Assembly: GCA_001929475.1 (NCBI GenBank)
Contig: LXFE01000205.1
Location: forward strand, 1-52,690
Direction of reading: 5' to 3'
Origin: Neolecta irregularis DAH-3
Lineage: Eukaryota; Ascomycota; Neolectomycetes; Neolectales; Neolectaceae
DNA: 52,690 nucleotides
Position numbers and translations under genes: made by a program. Each line of letters starts with the position of its first letter. Position 1 is the first letter of the stretch. A model generated the notes under the pieces. That model searched no databases, had not been told where the DNA came from, and saw nothing but the letters and a program-made list of their open reading frames with translations. Shown in pieces: positions 19,079 to 33,951 of this stretch.

Positions 19079-22015
19079 ATGGGCGCAGTAGATTCAAAGT
19101 AATCCATGTTGACTTGTTCAGCGGATTGCTAACACATAGACTTTCTTTCCGAAAAGGCGTCTTCAGGCTGTTCGAAGAGCGTGACATTCCGGCGGATGAT
19201 TCGTATTGGATCCAATTCTGGAGTCTCCCCGAATCGGAAAATGAGATATACGAGTTATTTGGGCCTCAAGATGTTAGAAGAACTCGCGAGCAAGCGCCAG
19301 AGAACTTGGAAACGTTAATAATGGCGCTCACATCCCGATTATTTGCTTTACGAAATCACCCATCTTTTCCAAATGCAGAAGTCGCCCCTGCAAGAGAAGC
19401 TTTGAACTGTATTCGAGTGCTATCGAGGCTAATGCCATTTATTTATGAAGCTGATCTGGATGAATGGGAGGCTCGCTTTTGGTGGGCGAAGAGAAGGGTG
19501 AGGCTGTACCCTCCAACACATGTGCGATCGCCAACGATCGGAATGGAGGAAAATGATGAAGTTTTATTAGGACAAGATACCGCAAACACTACAGGCCAGC
19601 AGAAAAATGTTGAAGAATTCTTTGAAACAAAGCCGCTAGCACATGAACTGGTAGATACCCTTATCGATCTCATGTTCTTTTCCGGTTTCACCCTCCCATC
19701 CTCGTTTTCTGGGACAGATAAAGTGAATTTCATTATCTGGTAGATTTCATCGACTGAATTCATCACTCATAATTTTAGGCAAACTGGCGTAGGGTGTACC
19801 ACTCCGGTTGGTACGAGTCGAGAATACGAACAGCACAAGCTTGAGATTTTGAGCTTACTCATTGCTCTAATGTCCAAGCCAATGTATCAGAGTACTAGTA
19901 AGCTTATGATATGCCCACACGTCTTATGACAATAGAGGAAATCCCGGATCTTCAAACAAATTTTGTTTCGTACCTTGTGGGATATTCGGATCGTAAAATT
20001 GTTCTCACTCTGCTGTGCTCGCTTCTTAACACAGTATAATGGAACTTTCCCTAGTCAGCTAAAGTTATAGGTTATGAAATATAATCCAACAGGATGGAAA
20101 GTCCCATACGATCATGTCATGTTCGTCGACCTTCGGCAACAACTCGTCACTTACTGTCTGCAAGTTCTAGTCGTAATTCTTGCTTATGATCCTCCCCCGC
20201 TATCTCCTGGCGCCGATTCAATCCAATCTGAAAGGCAGAACTCCAATATCTTCCGCCATTACTACAGCAAAATCCATCGAAAGTCTGATTTCCAGTTCAT
20301 CACAGAGGGAATGAATCGAATTTTAACTCAACCTATTCAAGCAAACAACTCATATACGAGCTTTTTGCCGGGCAGTCAGGCGGAGATTCGCTTATATCCA
20401 GATATGATGATGCTTTTCTGGGAAACATTTAAATGCAACGAAGTGAGTCGTAGGTCTCTGCAGCTGCTGACCATTCACCAGCGTTTCCGCAAATATCTTA
20501 TCGACACGTCAACTGGATTGGATGTCCTTGTATTGATATTATATTACTGTCGTTCGAACAAACCAGATGCTAGCCAGCTGGGATTTGTGCGCATGTGTAT
20601 TTATATCCTACAAACCGTCACTGCTGAAAACGGATTTGCTGTCAAATTAAACCAGTTGTTTCTAGGACACGCATCATTGCCTGTGAGTGTTCGACTGCCA
20701 CATTTTCAAGGGACCTACGCTGATTTTCTTATTATTGTACCCTCTAATTCGATATTTGCTAAATTTAATAGTCAATTTACCGACTGATAGCTGGAAGCAA
20801 AGGTTCGTTGAAGCCTCTTTACCCATCAATGCTGCTAAGTATCTCCAATATCGCGCCCTATGTTACGAATATATCTAAAGAATCGTCCACCAAATTGCTA
20901 AACCTAGTTACATCCATTTCTGCGCCTGGTTTTATCCTTGCAGAAGAAGGGAACTATCTTCTCCTCATGCACGTTCTGGATATTTTTAATCGTATTCTTG
21001 AAGCGCAATTACCTCGTACCCTTTTCGATGTGCTGTATAGTGCTAAGAAATAGAAAACCCATGGTTAGTGAGCCTCATCGTTCGCAATCACGAACGCTTC
21101 GAAGCTCTGAGAGACTTCACACTTGATGGTGCACTTCTGGAGATCGAAAAAATAAAGAATTCTCAAAACGACATAGCCACGAAAGGCGTTACTTCAAGTA
21201 TCGACTCGAAGGATACGATCGCCACTGGTATACCAGCGAACCAATTAGAACCTTCCTCTTCTGCTTTCTCTGTCGTCGATGATGACGGCGATAAATCTCT
21301 ACTGCCCCAGGAGCATTCTTCGTCGTTACCTGCATCATCATCTTTGCAATCACAAGAATCTTTGCAGGTAGTCTTGCCTGCTCATGGTAGATTTCTTTCC
21401 GAAAAGGCCAGAGGAAAATTACCTGAAGGTGCAGGACCTCGAAGCCCAGAAAGCGACGTTGTATCTCTCGCATTCAGAACTTGTAAAGCGTCTGGTACGA
21501 GTGGACCGTTCACCCCTTCTCAAGAATGGGTTCTCGTTTACGTTTTGGACTCTATTAATTTTTAAAGGTGGAATCTTGGTTACCGCGATTGCCACTTTAT
21601 ACAATTCTAACTTTGGTTGCCCAACTTGCGCCTCGTCTGAAAGATACTACTGATCCTACTTACCTGATTGCACAACTCCAAGAATTGAATGAATCGCGTG
21701 TTCACCCTACAGACACACCATCAAGTCAACCATTTGTTTGGACAGCTCAAGCCACAGGTTGGTATCAATCCATGATCTGGGGATCGATTTTTCTAGGCCA
21801 TGTCCAGCTATTCAAAGGCATTTTTATCTTACATTTAATACTACTAAATGTGATCAGGGTCGAAGATCAAATTATTTCAAATAGTTACTGCCCAGCAGGG
21901 ACCAACTTTGAGAAATCCTCGCGGGGCTGTAGATGCTGTTTTGACTAGCGTGAGTGCGAAGTTGGGAAGCTTGAGTGGTCTCGGAAATGCAGACGCTAGA
22001 AGCCCATCCAGCTAG
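19079..22015 (+). CDS. Hid1 family protein (Dymeclin/Ecm30 superfamily)
   Basis: Large helical peripheral membrane protein acting at the Golgi/trans-Golgi in secretory sorting. The start at 19079 gives MGAVDSKLSFRKGVFRLFEE after a 46-nt intron; Gly2 followed by a suitable context is a probable N-myristoylation site, as known for Hid1. Strong family blocks are DSYWIQFWSLPESENEIYEL, NCIRVLSRLMPFIYEADLDE, ARFWWAKR and FLSEKARGKLPEG. The C-terminus runs EWVESWLPRLPLYTILTL, then KIKLFQIV. Introns are many and short; the last (21818–21857) uses a GC donor with a TACTAAAT branch region. A segment at about 21140–21370 is low-complexity Ser-rich. The 3' end faces the Mis16 gene. Confidence 0.9.
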
Positions 22016-22187
22016 TAGATGATTCAAGATTGTGTTATTGGATTTTTGCGACTTTATTTTAGTGGAGGTTTGGGCTGGGCACACGTTTGTATGGGAGGAT
22101 AATCAGGCGGCTCGAATAAAAATGATCAACTTGGTATAATTACACTCTCGAACATACATCGATCGCTGTTTGCTTATTTTGAGAATT

Positions 22188-23797
<1,610 letters not shown>

Positions 23798-24145
23798 TCT
23801 CTTAATAAAGTTGTTTGATGTTGGACGCAGTAGTTTTGCCTCAAGCTGTTCACACAATTAGGGGGCCACCCACAAATATATGACAGGTGTTAATATTCTC
23901 GGATATCTGACTAAAAGATCTTGAGATTCTTGTATCTGTAGTATATAATTTTCTAAATTAAGGAGTTTATTTCGAAGGCCTAACTGTTCTTAAAGTAATA
24001 TATGGTCTCCTGATCACGAAACGCTTACAGTAGCCTATGTTGATATAGTCAATTTGTCATCGAGAATTCTCTTGCAAATTATGCCATGGCATTCCCGTCT
24101 ATAATCCACTTACCAAAGCTGCAACCATCTTTTAAAATGGATATC
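23798..24145. other. Intergenic region between two minus-strand genes
   Basis: This is the upstream region of the Mis16-like gene and the 3' flank of CFD1. No coding frame or repeat is recognised. Confidence 0.45.
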
Positions 24146-25029
24146 TCAAACCGTTCCAATCAGTATTTTCTCTGTAACAGAGCGAAAAGCGTCAAACGAA
24201 GCTGATTTCTGGTAAATAGAGACTAAAGAATCGTTCTTATTGCTTTTCATATGTTGCTGCTCGGTCATCGTAATAAATGCAGGGTCTATGGGTAGGCGAC
24301 CTAGGAATGGCACATTGTTCTCTACTGCTAGGATCTCTCCACCGCCTGTTGAAAAGATGTTTGTGCATTCCTGTTATTAGTATGTATCACATTTAGTGTT
24401 GCGTACCGAACAGTGTGGACATATAAAACCACTCATGTTTTCTATAACTCCCAGGACATTCAGGCCAACTTTATGACAGAAGTTTAACTCTTTTCGCACG
24501 TCTGCAGTGGCAATAGCTTGTGGTGTTGTGACCAGGATGGCACCATCGGGCTTAAGATCTGTTAGTTGCTCGGCCATACTAATATGCTCATCAGAGGTGC
24601 CTATATGTAAGCCCTCTGTCCGATCTGAAGCGTCTCTGATATACCAGGCGGCGTATCAATAAGCAGGTAATCCAGTTGTCCCCAAGCTACATCAGTCATG
24701 AATTGTTTTATCATAGCAGTTTTCTTGGGACCTCTCCAAACAACGCTGTCTCCCCGATTTCGACTCAGAAACCCGATACTCATGGCACAAAGCTTCTTAG
24801 AGTCATCCAAATATACTGGAATCCAGCCTGCAGAAGATTGGTGAACCTGACGACTTTCCAAGCCTAGCATCCGCGGAATGCTTGGGCCCGTGAGATCAAT
24901 GTCTAATATGCCAACTTTCTTTCCGCAAATGACTAATGACAAAGCAAGCTGGAGAGCTATTGAGGACTTCCCAACGCCGCCCTTTCCACTGAGAATAAGG
25001 ACGATATGAGATACATCTTTAAGAGACAT
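24146..25029 (-). CDS. CFD1: Cytosolic Fe–S cluster assembly ATPase Cfd1 (NUBP2)
   Basis: P-loop scaffold ATPase that partners Nbp35 to build [4Fe–4S] clusters for cytosolic and nuclear proteins. Motifs: deviant Walker [11 protein letters not shown] near residue 15, the [17 protein letters not shown] block, the [13 protein letters not shown] motif, and the LLIDTPPG Walker B. The cluster-binding CPHCSEC is split by an intron (its halves flank 24367–24400), and it is followed by IFSTGGGE. The end [10 protein letters not shown] is about the expected position for a ~270-residue protein. It lacks the N-terminal ferredoxin-like cysteine extension of Nbp35, which supports Cfd1 over Nbp35. It is divergent from glucosidase II alpha (241 bp between starts). 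Confidence 0.93.
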
Positions 25030-25270
25030 TACGAGATGTTACCGAACTGGGAGGAGTGACATTAATTCATTGATACCATCTCATCTTATATCTACACAAA
25101 TATCATATTGTTCTATCTACAAGGCCTAAACTATAACAATACAGTATTGTATATGAAGGTTGAACAACTCAGATAAAATGTCGCTGTCAGCGTCCCTGTA
25201 ACTACTAAATTCAACTTGCAAGCATTCAATTCTGATCCCCCTTAGTCCGCGATAGATCACCTGTGAAGTA

Positions 25271-28200
25271 ATGATTGCTATATGTACGGCCGCCTGTCTG
25301 GCCGTTTTAATGGGTTCACTATCGCCATGTGCAGCCGTCAAACAATCCGATTTTATGAAATGTTACCAATCGTCGTTTTGTCGTAGAAATAGGGAATTCG
25401 CTGATAATGCTGCTGCTTCTGGAACCCAATGGATCAGCACATATAGTCTGGATGAATCTTCATTGACATTAGAGGCGGGTGTATTGAAAGGGATTGTCAC
25501 AAATGAGATATCAGAAGGTCAAATCATCGAACTACCCTTACAAGTTTCGTTCTTGAGAAGTGGACTTGCGAGGATTCAACTTGACGAGGAAAAACGACGA
25601 ATGGGAGACATCATACTTGTCGATGACAACCAACGAGTACGAAAGGAACGTTACAATGAGGCAGAGCAGTGGGTTATCGTTGATGGACTCGACATGGATA
25701 CGAGGGTTACTGAGAAAAGAACTGCCAATGGAATCACGAAGATCTCGTATGCGAATGGGAGACAAGAGCTCGTCATCATTCATACTCCTGTTAAGTTCCA
25801 ATTTTATCGTGACGGGGAGCTTGAAATAATACTTAACGGACGGGGATTGATGAACGTTGAACACTGGAGACCAAAATGTAAACACCAGGTGGACCACTTC
25901 ATGCTGACCGCTCCAGTAAAAGAATCCGATGATCGCGACGGTGAATGGAGAGAAATATGGAACGATAAGGTTGATTCAAAACCTCGAGGTTTTTCCACGT
26001 CAATGTTTCAATAAGTCTGATAGACGACAAGGGCCGGAGTCGATTGCTTTGGATATCAGCTTCAACGGTTATAATCATGTATATGGTATCCCTGAACATG
26101 CTTCCAATCTCTCCCTAAAGGAGACTCGGTACATTGCAAATCTCCTAAACCGGGTATTAATTTCTAAGAGGAGGACCTGGAAACTATGACGAACCATATC
26201 GATTATATAATCTTGATGTCTTTGAATACGAAGTAGACAGTCCAATGGCTCTCTACGGTGCGATTCCTTTCATTCAAGCACACAAAAAGGGAGCAGACGT
26301 GGGTATTTTCTGGCTTAATGCTGCAGAAACTTGGATCGACATTGAAAAATCTGAAGTATTCAAGATTTGTATCAATTACTGAGTGCCAGTCCTCCACGTC
26401 GTCTTTTTCAAATTACAACTCCACACATACTCATTGGATGTCGGAATCTGGAATCCTTGACGTCTTTATCTTTCTCGGCCCTGACGCACCTACTATTTAC
26501 AACCAATTAGGTGAACTAACCGGATATACCGCGTTACCTCGATCATTTGCTATAGCGTATCATCAGTGCAGGTGGAATTATAACGACGAGGATGACGTTA
26601 AACAGGTTAATGACAATTTCGACAAATTTGATATACCATACGACGTCATCTGGCTTGACATTGAACACACTGACGATAAAAAATATTTCACATGGGACAC
26701 GAAGAACTTCCTTGCCCCAAAGAAGATGTTGGCCGAATTGGATCAGGCAAAGCGAAAGGTACCCCCTTCTTTTCTGGAGTCTTATTCCTGACTTGGTTTA
26801 GTTGGTAACTATTGTCGACCCACATATAAAAAGAGATTCGACTTACTATGTCTACGAAGAGTTCCTCAAAGCTGATTTATTCGTCAAGAATAGAGATGGC
26901 CTTGATTTTAGCGGATGGTGCTGGCCAGGGCACTCATTGTGGATTGACTTCTTCAATCCAAAGGCACATGAAGCGTGGAAATCAATGTTTACGTTCGAAA
27001 ACTACGAAGTAAAAAACATCCTGCATCTTCTCTGGGGTCATGACTAACATAAGAATTATAGGGCTCGGAGGAAAATCTTTTCATATGGAATGATATGAAC
27101 GAGCCTTCTGTATTCGATGGACCAGAAATAACCATGTTTAAAGACAGCCTCCACTACAACGGGTGGGAACACAGAGATCTTCATAATCTCTATGGAATGC
27201 TGTTCCATAATTCAACTGCAAGTGGAGTCAGTCATCGAACATTGAAACAGCTTCGCCCATTTGTTCTTTCCAGGTCTTTTTATGCCGGATCTCAACGAGT
27301 CGGTGCAATCTGGACGGGTGATAATACTGCACACTGGAGCCATCTGGAGATCGCAACCCCGATGTTGCTTTCCAACGGCATTGCAGGAATGGCCTTCTCA
27401 GGAGGTATGAAAATCTCTCTCTTTTTATGTCACTGATATGTTAGCTGATGTCGGCGGTTTCTTTGGCGATCCCCAAGCAGATCTGATTGTTCGATGGTAT
27501 CAAGCAGGAGCATTCTATCCATTTTTCCGCGCCCATGCCCATCTCGATACTCATCGCCGGGAACCATGGATGTTAGGCGAACCATACATTGGTCTTATTC
27601 GAAATGCAATTCGTTTACGATACCAACTTTTACCAATGTGGTATACTGCATTCCATGACGCTAGCGTCTGCGGGATGCCGATTATGCGGCCTCAATTCGT
27701 CATATTCCCAGATGATACTGAAGGCTTCGACATTGATACTCAATTTTATGTTGGAGATTCAGGATTGTTGGTTCGTCCTGTAACTGCAGAAGGAGCCACC
27801 AATGCAGACGTTTATTTTGCCGACGAAGAGGTCACAGTCATCAAAGCATTCCTGAATTGACCTATATAGCCCTATTATGACTATTTTGATTACACCTTAT
27901 ACAAAGGCCGCGGTTATAAGAATATTGAAGCTGGTTTAGAAAAGACACCAGTGTTCATTCAGGGTGGACATATCGTGACGCGAAGGGATCGTGTTCGAAG
28001 ATCGTCTGATCTCATGAGGAACGATCCATTTACATTTATCATAGCACTCAGCAACGATGTTTAAGCCTTTTGAGAACTGTTGACTAAACAAAATAGGGTG
28101 ATGCTTCAGGAAACATTTATCTTGATGATGGCGAATCCTACGATTACAAATCTGGAGCTTACCTCTTGCGCCGTTTCAGGTTCTCTTGCAAGAATAAGAA

Positions 28201-28459
28201 GTTTTTTTCGATAGATTTACATCCTGTCCCATCCGAAGCAAGGGATTATCTCAGGACGATTGAACATCTCCGAATAGAAAAACTCATTATTCTTGGGGCC
28301 GATGAGAAATTTTCTCGCGGAATCGTCAAGATCACTCAGGGCGGAAGGGTTTGGGAGACCGAGGCTACTTTCGAGAGAGGACAGAAGGGAAAAGCCAACG
28401 TGCTTATCTTGCGTGACCCAGGAGTTTTGATTTCCAGAGACTTCATTATTGATCTCTAG
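25271..28459 (+). CDS. ROT2: Glucosidase II alpha subunit (GH31)
   Basis: ER luminal alpha-glucosidase that trims the two inner glucoses from N-glycans in the calnexin folding cycle. A signal peptide starts the protein ([20 protein letters not shown]), followed by the family hallmark [19 protein letters not shown]. The catalytic nucleophile region is [18 protein letters not shown]; the second GH31 block is [14 protein letters not shown]; then [21 protein letters not shown] and [17 protein letters not shown]. The C-terminal beta domain ends [14 protein letters not shown]. About eight short introns are needed; one of about 28 nt at 26358–26385 is inferred. All catalytic blocks are intact, so the enzyme should be active. 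Confidence 0.94.
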
Positions 28460-28776
28460 ATGAGCTTCCAATTTATTACATGTAGAGTAAGTGAGTTACA
28501 TGTACGAGACATTTTCTCTGCAGTCCTGATTTTGTCTCATGGCTTGAGATTCGGAGCATGAAAGTGAAACTCACCACCAGAAAATCATCAAAGCTGAGCC
28601 CCTTCCCCCTTTTCGCAAACCGCAACCTGTATAAAATTCTACCTAAAACTCCGATATTGTAGCAAGCTGAAAATCTCGCGGTACTACCTCTCGCGTGCGC
28701 TTAAAGAGCTGTTGTATATTTGCTACTTGCGTAATTCAACTTCATCTGACGACTGACCTCGTAATATTTCTCCACC
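28460..28776. promoter_or_regulatory. Upstream region of the KDM5 gene
   Basis: This 317-bp gap separates two same-strand genes. A TATAAAA element at 28630–28636 lies about 145 bp before the ATG at 28777. Nothing else is recognised. Confidence 0.4.
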
Positions 28777-31700
28777 ATGCGTCATTTCGGACTTCTCGAA
28801 GCACCAACTTTCTACCCCACAAAAGAAGAGTTTTCGGATTCTTTATCGTTCATCGCTTCTATCGCTGAAGAAGGACGGAAATTTGGCATCGTGAAAATTG
28901 TTCCTCCAGAAGGATGGAAACCACAGTTCGCTATTGATCCTCAGGTAAACGCATGTATTGCACAATATGTTCTTATTTTCTCTAGAAGTTCTCCTTCCGC
29001 ACACGCAAGCAAGAACTAAATTCTATGGAGGGTGGTACGAGAACAAGCCTTCAATATCTCGACCATCTTTTTCGGTTTCATAAACAGCAAGGGACAAATG
29101 TCGCTCGATTGCCGGTCCTCGATAAATGTCCCATTGACCTTTATAAGCTCAAAAAGGAGGTCGAGTCAAGAGGTGGCCTTAATTTGGTAGGGATCTCTCC
29201 TGGACAATGTTATTGACTCGGGCAAGGTTACCGAGCAAAAGAAATGGGCGGAAATTGGCCGAGCCATGGGTTATGGGAAATGGAAACTGAATACCGCCAT
29301 TTCAAGTTCATTAAAAAGCGCTTACCAGAAATTCGTTTTACCCTACGAAATATATCTTGTGAGGATTCGCAATATGTCTTCAACTCCTCCTGAGGGACGA
29401 ACCAATAGTTTGCTGTTGGAAACGGGACTATCTGAAGAGGAGGATGGTAAGATGGAAGATATCTCTGACGACGAGCCGAAAGGTGTTAAACGGCCACTTG
29501 ATGATAACAATGACAGTCTGGCTCTGTTAAACCAGTTTGACAAGTTAAGCGACGAAGACCTTAAGAATGCTATACTAGATGGCGATCAGGATACGTTAAA
29601 AGCTGCGGAAGAAGGAGAACGCAAGCTTAACAAAAGTAGCCGCAAACGTATTAAACGAGGTACTGATCCCACTGACTTCAATATATCAACCGTCATAGAC
29701 CCTGATGCTCCGATGATTGCTGGTTCGAATATGACGCCTCATACCATGCCGACCTCGCCAGTTAAAAAGCTTGTGAGCAATGCTAGAGCTAAGAAAGGCG
29801 ATGTGAGAGGCCATACAAGTTACAACACAGGACTAAATAGTCAGAACTGCGAAGCCTGCGGCCGTGGAGATGACGCTACTTCAATCCTCCTATGCGATGG
29901 ATGCGATGCGGGGTTTCACATCTATTGCCTGGAGCCACCCATGGCTTCTGTTCCAAAGAAACAATGGTATTGTAGTAATTGCCTTGTTGGAAATGGAGAA
30001 TATGGATTCGAGGATGGAAGAGAATATCTGCTGCCGCAATTCGAACAAAAGGCGAACGAGTTCAGACACGACTACTTTACGAGAAAACAAAATCAAGAAG
30101 CTGAAACGAATGGTGATGAAGCCAAGCTGCTCACCGCCGGAGACGTTGAACGTGAATTTTGGCGACTCGTTGAAAGTGTTCACGAAACTGTAGAAGTGGA
30201 ATATGGAGCTGATATCCATTCTACTACCAGAGGTAGTGGATTCCCAACTATCGAACGAAACCCTCTAGATCCGTATTCAACAGATTCATGGAATCTCAAT
30301 GTCATGCCTCTTGCGCAAGAGTCTCTGTTTCGACACATTAAATCTGATATATCGGGAATGACAGTACCATGGCTGTACGTTGGCATGTGTTTTTCGACTT
30401 TCTGCTGGCATAACGAAGACCATTATGCTTATTCTGTCAACTATCAACATGTTGGTGATATCAAAACCTGGTATGGGATTCCTGGTGAAGACTCGGAGAA
30501 ATTTGAAGCTGCGATGAGAAAAGCGGTTCCTGAGCTCTTTGAATCCCAGCCGGATCTTCTTTTTCAGTTGGTTACAATGTTGAGTCCTGGGAGATTGGTC
30601 AAGGAAGGCGTGAGAGTCTATGCTATCGATCAGAAGCCGAACGAATTTGTCATTACATTTCCAAAGGCATATCACGCTGGGTTTAATCAGGGGGTGTGTA
30701 CGCCCTTCTAGATTTTCTCTGATCTTAGTATAATGTGAACGAAGCTGTTAACTTTGCACCAGCGGACTGGGAGCCATTTGGACGTGAATGTGTCGCCCGA
30801 TATCAGGAATTTCGCAAGATCCCAGTATTTTCACACGATGAACTTCTTCTTAGCGCAGCTGCGCGAGACAGCTCAATAAGAACTGCGATTTGGCTGACGC
30901 AAGGTCTTGAAGATATGAAGAATAGGGAATTTGCGGGTCGTCACCTGATTCGTTCAACGTACCCCGAGATCAAATCAGAAGTCATGGAAGAAGGTGTATC
31001 GGAAGAGCAATACCAATGCAGCATTTGCAAGACTTTTACTTTCCTTTCTCAGATTACCTGCTCCTGCACATCAAATATCGCTTGTTCGGCTCATGTTGAA
31101 GAATTATGTGATTGCAACATCAGTAGTAGAATTCTTCGCCTACACCGATCTGATGAATGGATATCAGATCTCACCACTCGGATTGCCGAGCGAGCGAGGC
31201 TGCCAACTGCCTGGCTAGAGAAACTACATACTGTAGTCGCACAAAATCAACGACCTCCTCTCAAAGCCCTTCGTACTCTATTGTCAGAAGGCGAGCGAAT
31301 TAATTATCCTATTCCAGATGTGGCCCCCTTGAAGGCTTTCGTCGAAGCCGCGAATGAGTGGGTTGAAGAAGCAAGCCGTTTTCAAACTCGAAGTGGTCCC
31401 AATCGCCGGAAAAATGGCAAACTTTGGAGAAAATCCGGCCAGGTTGTAGAACTCGAACAGCGGGACAAGAACCATAGATCCCCGGAACATCTTAAGAATC
31501 TTCTACGGCAAGCCGAGAAAATGGCTTTCAGTTCTCCAGAAATCGATCATCTTCATGACAAAGATTTAGCTATCGACAACTTTCGCCTTCACGTCCGAGA
31601 AATCATCAAGACTAGCCTGACTGTCGAACAATGCGAAGCTGCGATTGCAAGTGGTCTTGCACTCAATGTTGATCTCCCGGAAATCGAGGCTTTGCAAATC

Positions 31701-33587
31701 CATTTGAAACAAATAACGTGGGAACTCAAAGCGGATGCTGCATTATCAAGATATCTTACCCTCAAGGAGGTGGATGAGCTTATCCTCGACGGCTTGAGTC
31801 AAAAGATCAGCCCCACATTATGTAACCAGCTCCGTCGTCTCATTGAACGTCAAGCTCTTGGTCAAGAATGGGAGAACAAAGCGGCGTCTTTGTTGTCACA
31901 GGAAACTATATCGATCGACTTGCTCAAAATACACCTTGAACAAGCTTCGGCGAAATCAGTACATCTTGAGACCGTTGAAAAGATGAAGGATGTCATCAAG
32001 CAAGCTCGTACTGTTAGCGAAGGAGCCCGCGAAATGATCGAGCGAAGTAGAGTTCCTATTTTCGGGGATCGTCCACTTGCAGAAGAAGCCCGACAAGTAA
32101 AAGAGTCTATGGAAACGTTGCCCAGTAAACCTGTAGAAGCTGCAGAACTTGATAAATTGTATCATAAAATCGAGGATTGGATCAGAAAAGGAAAGCGGTT
32201 GTTTGGAAAGGCGAATGCAACACTTAATATCTTCAAACAGCATATGGAGTATGTGGAACATCGAAATGAGGCATGCCTTTCTATCACAGATAAGCCTCGT
32301 GCACCAATCGAGCCCTCTTCACGAGAGCATACTCCTGAGCTCAACGGTAATCCAATGAATGGTGACGGTTTCAAGGGCCCACGAGATGTATTTTGTTTCT
32401 GTCGGCAACCTGAAGCGGGATTGATGATCAACTGTGAATGCTGTCAAGAATGGTATGAGTCTCATGGTCTATTAAAAATTTAAACATAAGGTACCATAGC
32501 AGATGCCTGAAGATGTCAAGGAAACGACTTAAAGACGAAGAGCATTACACCTGCGCTGTGTGTGATTACAGAGTTACAATTCCTCGACAAGCTGACCGTC
32601 CTCGTCTCGATGACCTTCAAATTCTTCTCGAAGATGCGTATCTCCTTCCGTTTGTTCCAGAAGAACTTGCCATACTCGAAAGAGTAGTAGACAGAGCTTT
32701 GATTTTCAAAGGCGTCATTGAACCAATTCTCAATTCTCCATTTCTTACTAGTGCCGAATTGCCGATGCTTAGGTTCTATCTGAGAAAACTAGAAGGTTCA
32801 GAAGTTTTGTTCCTTGAAGAAACGAATTTCCTTCGTCGTAAGGTCCATGATTTGAATCCAATCGCACCAGCTCCACCTCCTGTAATAGGTCAGTCGAAGT
32901 CAACACGGAAGCCTCGCCCATCGAAACGACAAAAGGAACTCATGGCGGAAGGTCTTACTCTTGTTGAAGCACAAACACAAGAGCGAAGGGAGAAAGAAGC
33001 TGCTGCTGCTGCTGCACCCCCAAGATCCACACCTAAATCTCGGAGTCTCAAAAATACCGCTCCAAATTCACGAAACAGTTATCCAACACACTTAAGCAAT
33101 GACGCTGTAGGGATATGTACCTCGGCACGGAATAGCCCTGTTTCGCATACCCCACCACCACCTACTTGTATCTGTAATAGGCGGATTTCATCCAATGAAG
33201 CAGTTACATGTGCACATTGTCAGAGACGATATCATGTCGAATGTATTTGTGGAGCAGATTCAGTTGGTCCAAACCAACTTCTTCCTACTTATCTATGGTA
33301 TCAAATTTTAATTTGGTCATGTTAACATGAGCAGTCCCCATTGTAGTAAAGAATCCCAACAGTCTGCATATTCACACTATCCCGAATCATCGCAGCCTCT
33401 GGACATCCAGCCAGCTCAATCTGCCAATATATTTGAGCAGTATGCCTCGGGAGCTACTCTAGATAGTAACGCTTTTGCTGTAGTTGGAAGTACAGAAAGA
33501 AACCTAGTTAATGCTTTGGGAGGATATGCACATTCTAGTATGACGGATCAGGATGACAAATTTGTGGAGTCATTTCTTAATAATTAG
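28777..33587 (+). CDS. KDM5/Lid2-type histone H3K4 demethylase
   Basis: Nuclear Fe(II)/2-oxoglutarate demethylase of methylated H3K4, about 1,530 residues. Domains in order: JmjN (EAPTFYPTKEEFSDSLSFIA); ARID (LDHLFRFHKQQGTNVARLPV ... LYKLKKEVESRGG); PHD1 (CEACGRGDDATSILLCDGCD, then HIYCLEPP); JmjC with metal ligands H and E in FCWHNEDHYAYSVNY, KTWYGIPGED for the cosubstrate lysine, and the last His in FPKAYHAGFNQG; a C5HC2 zinc finger (CSICKTFTFLSQITCSC); a long helical PLU-1 region; PHD2 (CFCRQPEAGLMINCECC ... HSRCL); and a C-terminal PHD3 (CICNRRISSNEAVTCAHCQ). All key residues look intact. Introns of about 35–45 nt were placed by frame, including ones splitting PHD2 and PHD3. Confidence 0.95.
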
Positions 33588-33951
33588 GCACTGTTACCTG
33601 TTATATTTGTGGTTGTTCGCTGTCCTGTTTTACTTTTGTGTACATGCTCTTTTCTTAAACTCCTCTTACTTGGTGTTACTAAAGTTTCAAGTCTTTCTGT
33701 TTGTTGAAAAGAAATACCAAACACATTCCGAAATTTGACTTTTAGTGAGATGCTTAGACATTCAAAAGTCTCCACAAGGCATGACGATCTGGATACTCAT
33801 GAGAAATTAAACACACAAGCCATCTTGTTTCCATTACTTTGTCGATCAAATTTGCAGTGGGCGACTTTGGAGGATATAACTGTCTCCAGAGGCCAAATGT
33901 TGCGAATGCTTCATCCTACTTCTTAAGCACATGCTAAACGTGGATCTTATC
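33588..33951. other. Convergent intergenic region
   Basis: The 3' flanks of KDM5 (plus) and MTHFR (minus) meet here. The region is AT-rich with no supported gene. Confidence 0.5.

Noticed and set aside
23798-24145. Possible extra exon upstream of Mis16
   Set aside because: The Mis16 start at 23797 gives a complete N-terminus, and the upstream sequence has frequent stops.
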